A stretch of DNA of 64,000 nucleotides from Pseudomonas sp. BGI-2 (GTDB lineage: Bacteria; Pseudomonadota; Gammaproteobacteria; Pseudomonadales; Pseudomonadaceae), in contig NZ_SISB01000015.1 of the NCBI RefSeq assembly GCF_004310295.1, positions 58,639 to 122,638 of the forward strand, given 5' to 3'. This document shows positions 61,676 to 64,000 of this stretch, in pieces. A model generated the notes under the pieces. It worked only from the letters and a program-made list of their open reading frames with translations, ran no database searches and was not told the origin of the DNA. Position numbers and translations under genes: made by a program. Position 1 is the stretch's first letter. Each line of letters begins with the position of its first letter.

Positions 61676-62356
61676 ATGCCTCATATCCTGATAGTCGAAG
61701 ACGAAGCGGCGATTGCCGACACCCTGATATTCGCGTTGCAGGGCGAGGGGTTCACCACCACTTGGTTGAGCCTCGGCGCGGCGGCGCTGGAGCACCAGCG
61801 CCAGACCCCGGCCGACCTGATCATTCTCGACATTGGCCTGCCGGACATCAGCGGCTTTGAGACCTGCAAGCAGCTGCGGCGTTTCAGTGAAGTGCCGGTG
61901 ATCTTCCTCAGCGCCCGTGATGCGGAAATCGACCGCGTGGTGGGCCTGGAAATCGGCGCCGACGACTACGTGGTCAAGCCGTTCAGCCCGCGGGAAGTCG
62001 CGGCGCGGGTCCGGGCGATTCTCAAGCGCATGGCGCCGCGACCGGTGGCCGAAGTCTCATCGACGTTGTTTCGGATCGACAGCGAACGCGTGCAGATCAG
62101 CTACCGCAATCAGCCATTGAGCCTCACGCGGCACGAATTCCGTCTGCTGCAATGTCTGCTGGAACAACCCGAACGGGTCTTCAGTCGCGAGCAGTTGCTT
62201 GATGCGCTGGGTGTCGCCGCCGATGCCGGTTACGAGCGCAGCATCGACAGCCACATCAAAAGCGTGCGCGCCAAATTGCGTCTGGTGAAGGCCGACGCCG
62301 AGCCAATCCAGACCCATCGCGGCCTCGGCTACAGCTACAGCCCGGGGCACAACTGA
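61676..62356 (+). CDS. creB: Response regulator CreB
   Basis: A 226-residue OmpR/PhoB-type regulator. The receiver domain (residues ~1-120) has acidic residues in ILIVEDEAAIAD, the phosphorylated Asp in LIILDIGLPDISGFETC (near residue 53) and Lys in VVKPFSPREVAARV. The winged helix (residues ~130-226) includes LTRHEFRLLQCLLEQPERVF and YERSIDSHIKSVRAKL. It matches CreB, which with CreC responds to cell-wall perturbation and growth substrate and in P. aeruginosa contributes to beta-lactam response. Its stop overlaps the creC start by one base. Confidence 0.92.
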   Translation: MPHILIVEDEAAIADTLIFALQGEGFTTTWLSLGAAALEHQRQTPADLIILDIGLPDISGFETCKQLRRFSEVPVIFLSARDAEIDRVVGLEIGADDYVVKPFSPREVAARVRAILKRMAPRPVAEVSSTLFRIDSERVQISYRNQPLSLTRHEFRLLQCLLEQPERVFSREQLLDALGVAADAGYERSIDSHIKSVRAKLRLVKADAEPIQTHRGLGYSYSPGHN

Positions 62357-63774
62357 TGCCGTTGGGGATCCGGATCTTCCTGGTCTACGTGCTGTTCATC
62401 GGCCTGACCGGTTACTTCGTGCTCAACACCGTGATGGAAGAAATCCGCCCCGGGGTGCGTCAGTCCACTGAAGAAACTCTGGTCGACACCGCCAACCTGA
62501 TGGCCGAGATCCTGCGCGACGACTTCAAGGCCGGCACCCTCAACCAGAACCGCTGGCCCGAACTGCTCAAGGCTTACGGCGAGCGGCAGCCAAAGGCGAG
62601 TATCTGGGGCTTGCCGAAGAACCAGGTCAACCACCGCATCTACGTCACCGACGCCAAAGGCACCGTGGCGCTGGACTCCAGTGGCGCAGCGGTGGGGCAG
62701 GATTACTCGCGCTGGAACGACGTCTACCTGACGTTGCGCGGTGAATACGGCGCGCGTTCCACCCGCAGCGATCCGAACGATGCGAGCTCCTCAGTGATGC
62801 ACGTCGGCGCGCCGATTCGCGACAACGGCCAAATTATCGGCGTGGTCACCGTGGCCAAGCCCAACAGTTCGTTGCAGCCTTACGTTGATCGCACCGAACG
62901 TCGATTGCTCGCCTATGGCGCGGGGCTGATCGGCTTGGGTCTGCTGTTCGGCGCGTTGTTGTCGTGGTGGTTGAGCGCGGCGCTACGGCGGTTGACGGCT
63001 TATGCGCAGGCGGTGAGTGAAGGCCGGCGCGTCGAGGTGCCGCATTATCGTGGCGGGGAGCTGGAGCAACTGGCGACGGCGGTGGAACAGATGCGAACGC
63101 AGCTGGAAGGCAAAGCCTACGTCGAGCGTTATGTGCACACCCTGACCCATGAATTGAAAAGCCCACTGGCGGCGATTCGTGGTGCGGCGGAGTTGCTGCA
63201 AGGTGAAATGCCGTTGGCTCAGCAACAACGTTTCGTCAGCAACATCGACAGCGAAAGTGTGCGGATGCAGCAGTTGATTGAACGGTTGCTGAACCTCGCC
63301 CAGGTTGAACAGCGCCAAGGGCTGGAAGAGCGGGTGGCGGTGCCGTTGGCAGGTCTGGTGAATGAGTTGCTGAACGCCCAGGCCGCGCGGATCGAAGGAA
63401 AAAAGTTGCGCGTGGAACAGCTAATTGCGTCGGATATGAATCTGCTTGGCGAGCCGTTTCTGTTGCGTCAGGCGTTGGGGAATCTACTGGAGAACGCTTT
63501 GGATTTCACGCCTGCTAAGGGTGTGCTGCGGTTCAGTGCCGAGCGTGTCGGGGAACAGATCGAGTTCAGACTGTTCAACCAGGCCGAAGCGATTCCGGAC
63601 TATGCGTTGCCGCGTTTAAGTGAGCGTTTTTATTCGCTGCCGCGTCCGGACAGTGGGCGCAAGAGCACCGGGCTGGGGCTTAACTTCGTGGAAGAGGTGG
63701 TCAAGTTGCATGGCGGGTCGTTGAGCATTGGCAATGTCGAGGGTGGTGTTGAAGTCAGGTTGCGCCTGGCTTAG
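62356..63774 (+). CDS. creC: Sensor histidine kinase CreC
   Basis: A 472-residue membrane sensor kinase. It has a first membrane helix (IRIFLVYVLFIGLTGYFVLN), a periplasmic sensing domain (~residues 30-180) with the CreC-typical EEIRPGVRQSTEETLVDTAN, a second helix (YGAGLIGLGLLFGALLSWWL), HAMP, the phosphoacceptor box LTHELKSPLAAIRGAAELLQ (His near residue 264) and ATP-binding motifs NLLENALDF and GRKSTGLGLNFVEEVV. It pairs with CreB; creD, often next in line, is not visible in the remaining 226 bases. Confidence 0.93.
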   Translation: MPLGIRIFLVYVLFIGLTGYFVLNTVMEEIRPGVRQSTEETLVDTANLMAEILRDDFKAGTLNQNRWPELLKAYGERQPKASIWGLPKNQVNHRIYVTDAKGTVALDSSGAAVGQDYSRWNDVYLTLRGEYGARSTRSDPNDASSSVMHVGAPIRDNGQIIGVVTVAKPNSSLQPYVDRTERRLLAYGAGLIGLGLLFGALLSWWLSAALRRLTAYAQAVSEGRRVEVPHYRGGELEQLATAVEQMRTQLEGKAYVERYVHTLTHELKSPLAAIRGAAELLQGEMPLAQQQRFVSNIDSESVRMQQLIERLLNLAQVEQRQGLEERVAVPLAGLVNELLNAQAARIEGKKLRVEQLIASDMNLLGEPFLLRQALGNLLENALDFTPAKGVLRFSAERVGEQIEFRLFNQAEAIPDYALPRLSERFYSLPRPDSGRKSTGLGLNFVEEVVKLHGGSLSIGNVEGGVEVRLRLA

Positions 63775-63788
63775 GACCGAGTTGCGGC

Positions 63789-63883
63789 CTTCGCGAGCAA
63801 GCCCGCTCCCACAGTTGATCTGTGGGGGGGCTCAGGTTTTGTATTCACGGTAGAACCCATGTGGGAGCGAGCTTGCTCGCGAT
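63789..63883. repeat. REP doublet, class B
   Basis: Inverted class B pair 15 bases beyond creC. Confidence 0.88.
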
Positions 63884-63951
63884 ATAGGTAGTCCGTTCCT
63901 TTCTCTTCCATACTGATATCGCTGGAAGTCAGTTGTCGGCGAGGAAGGAAC

Positions 63952-64000
63952 ATGCACCTGTGGGCTACGAATATGCTCGCGCAGCACTCGATGATTACGC
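63952..64000 (+). other. Possible start of a gene cut by the window edge
   Basis: AGGAAGGAAC followed by ATG 63,952 opens a frame reading MHLWATNMLAQHSMIT to the edge. The ribosome-binding site is good but the 16 residues are not recognisable, and they do not look like CreD. Confidence 0.25.

Noticed and set aside
63952..64000. Start of creD after creC
   Set aside because: The visible residues do not resemble the hydrophobic CreD N-terminus, so the name is not assigned.

Overview
The window looks like chromosomal DNA of a fluorescent Pseudomonas (P. fluorescens group). Codon use is GC-rich, gene order matches the P. aeruginosa PA5372-PA5421 choline/carnitine/glycine betaine region, and more than 20 palindromic REP/REPIN elements of the kind typical of this group sit between genes. 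These assignments come from reading the proteins and recalling family knowledge; no database search was run.

Layout. 1-11,165 is ordinary flanking sequence: a partial ElaA-type acetyltransferase, a periplasmic binding protein, YccS, a YhiN-type flavoprotein, the RNA helicase DbpA, an MdtD-type efflux pump and a TldD/PmbA-like pair. 11,436-17,835 is choline uptake and oxidation to glycine betaine (betIBA and divergent betT, with a perfect BetI-type operator). 18,030-24,533 holds the quaternary-amine ABC transporter cbcXWV, L-serine dehydratase sdaB and the regulator gbdR. 25,299-31,261 is carnitine catabolism (caiX-cdhC-cdhA-cdhB with divergent cdhR), here ending in a gamma-butyrobetaine hydroxylase. 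31,391-33,016 is an accessory patch (DUF3010 protein, toxin-antitoxin pair, LprI-like protein). 33,253-45,123 carries dipeptidase, DUF5943, dgcA, dgcB, ETF alpha and beta, a GNAT, then gbcA/gbcB. 45,168-48,854 has an SDR, a REP-associated tyrosine transposase (RAYT), threonine aldolase and a TraX-like protein. 49,138-58,157 is glyA1-soxBDAG-purU-fdhA. 58,228-63,774 has two small genes under lux-box-like palindromes (one a cold-shock gene lacking an ATG), a DUF2780 protein, an acyltransferase, a zinc-protease-like protein and creBC.

How it works together. Gamma-butyrobetaine is hydroxylated to carnitine; CdhA, CdhC and CdhB convert carnitine to glycine betaine. Choline reaches the same point through BetA and BetB. 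GbcAB removes one methyl group to give dimethylglycine, DgcAB (with the ETF) gives sarcosine, and SoxBDAG gives glycine. The methyl groups leave as formaldehyde or methylene-THF and are handled by GlyA, PurU and FdhA; serine made by GlyA goes to pyruvate through SdaB.

Most interesting unexplained signals: a periodic array of perfect DnaA-box 9-mers in a 795-bp gene-free gap beside gbcA (41,764-42,323), with further boxes in the neighbouring genes; an intact cold-shock reading frame starting at ATA; two matching lux-box-like palindromes; an intrinsic terminator inside the betT leader; and the RAYT together with full-length copies of its probable REPIN.
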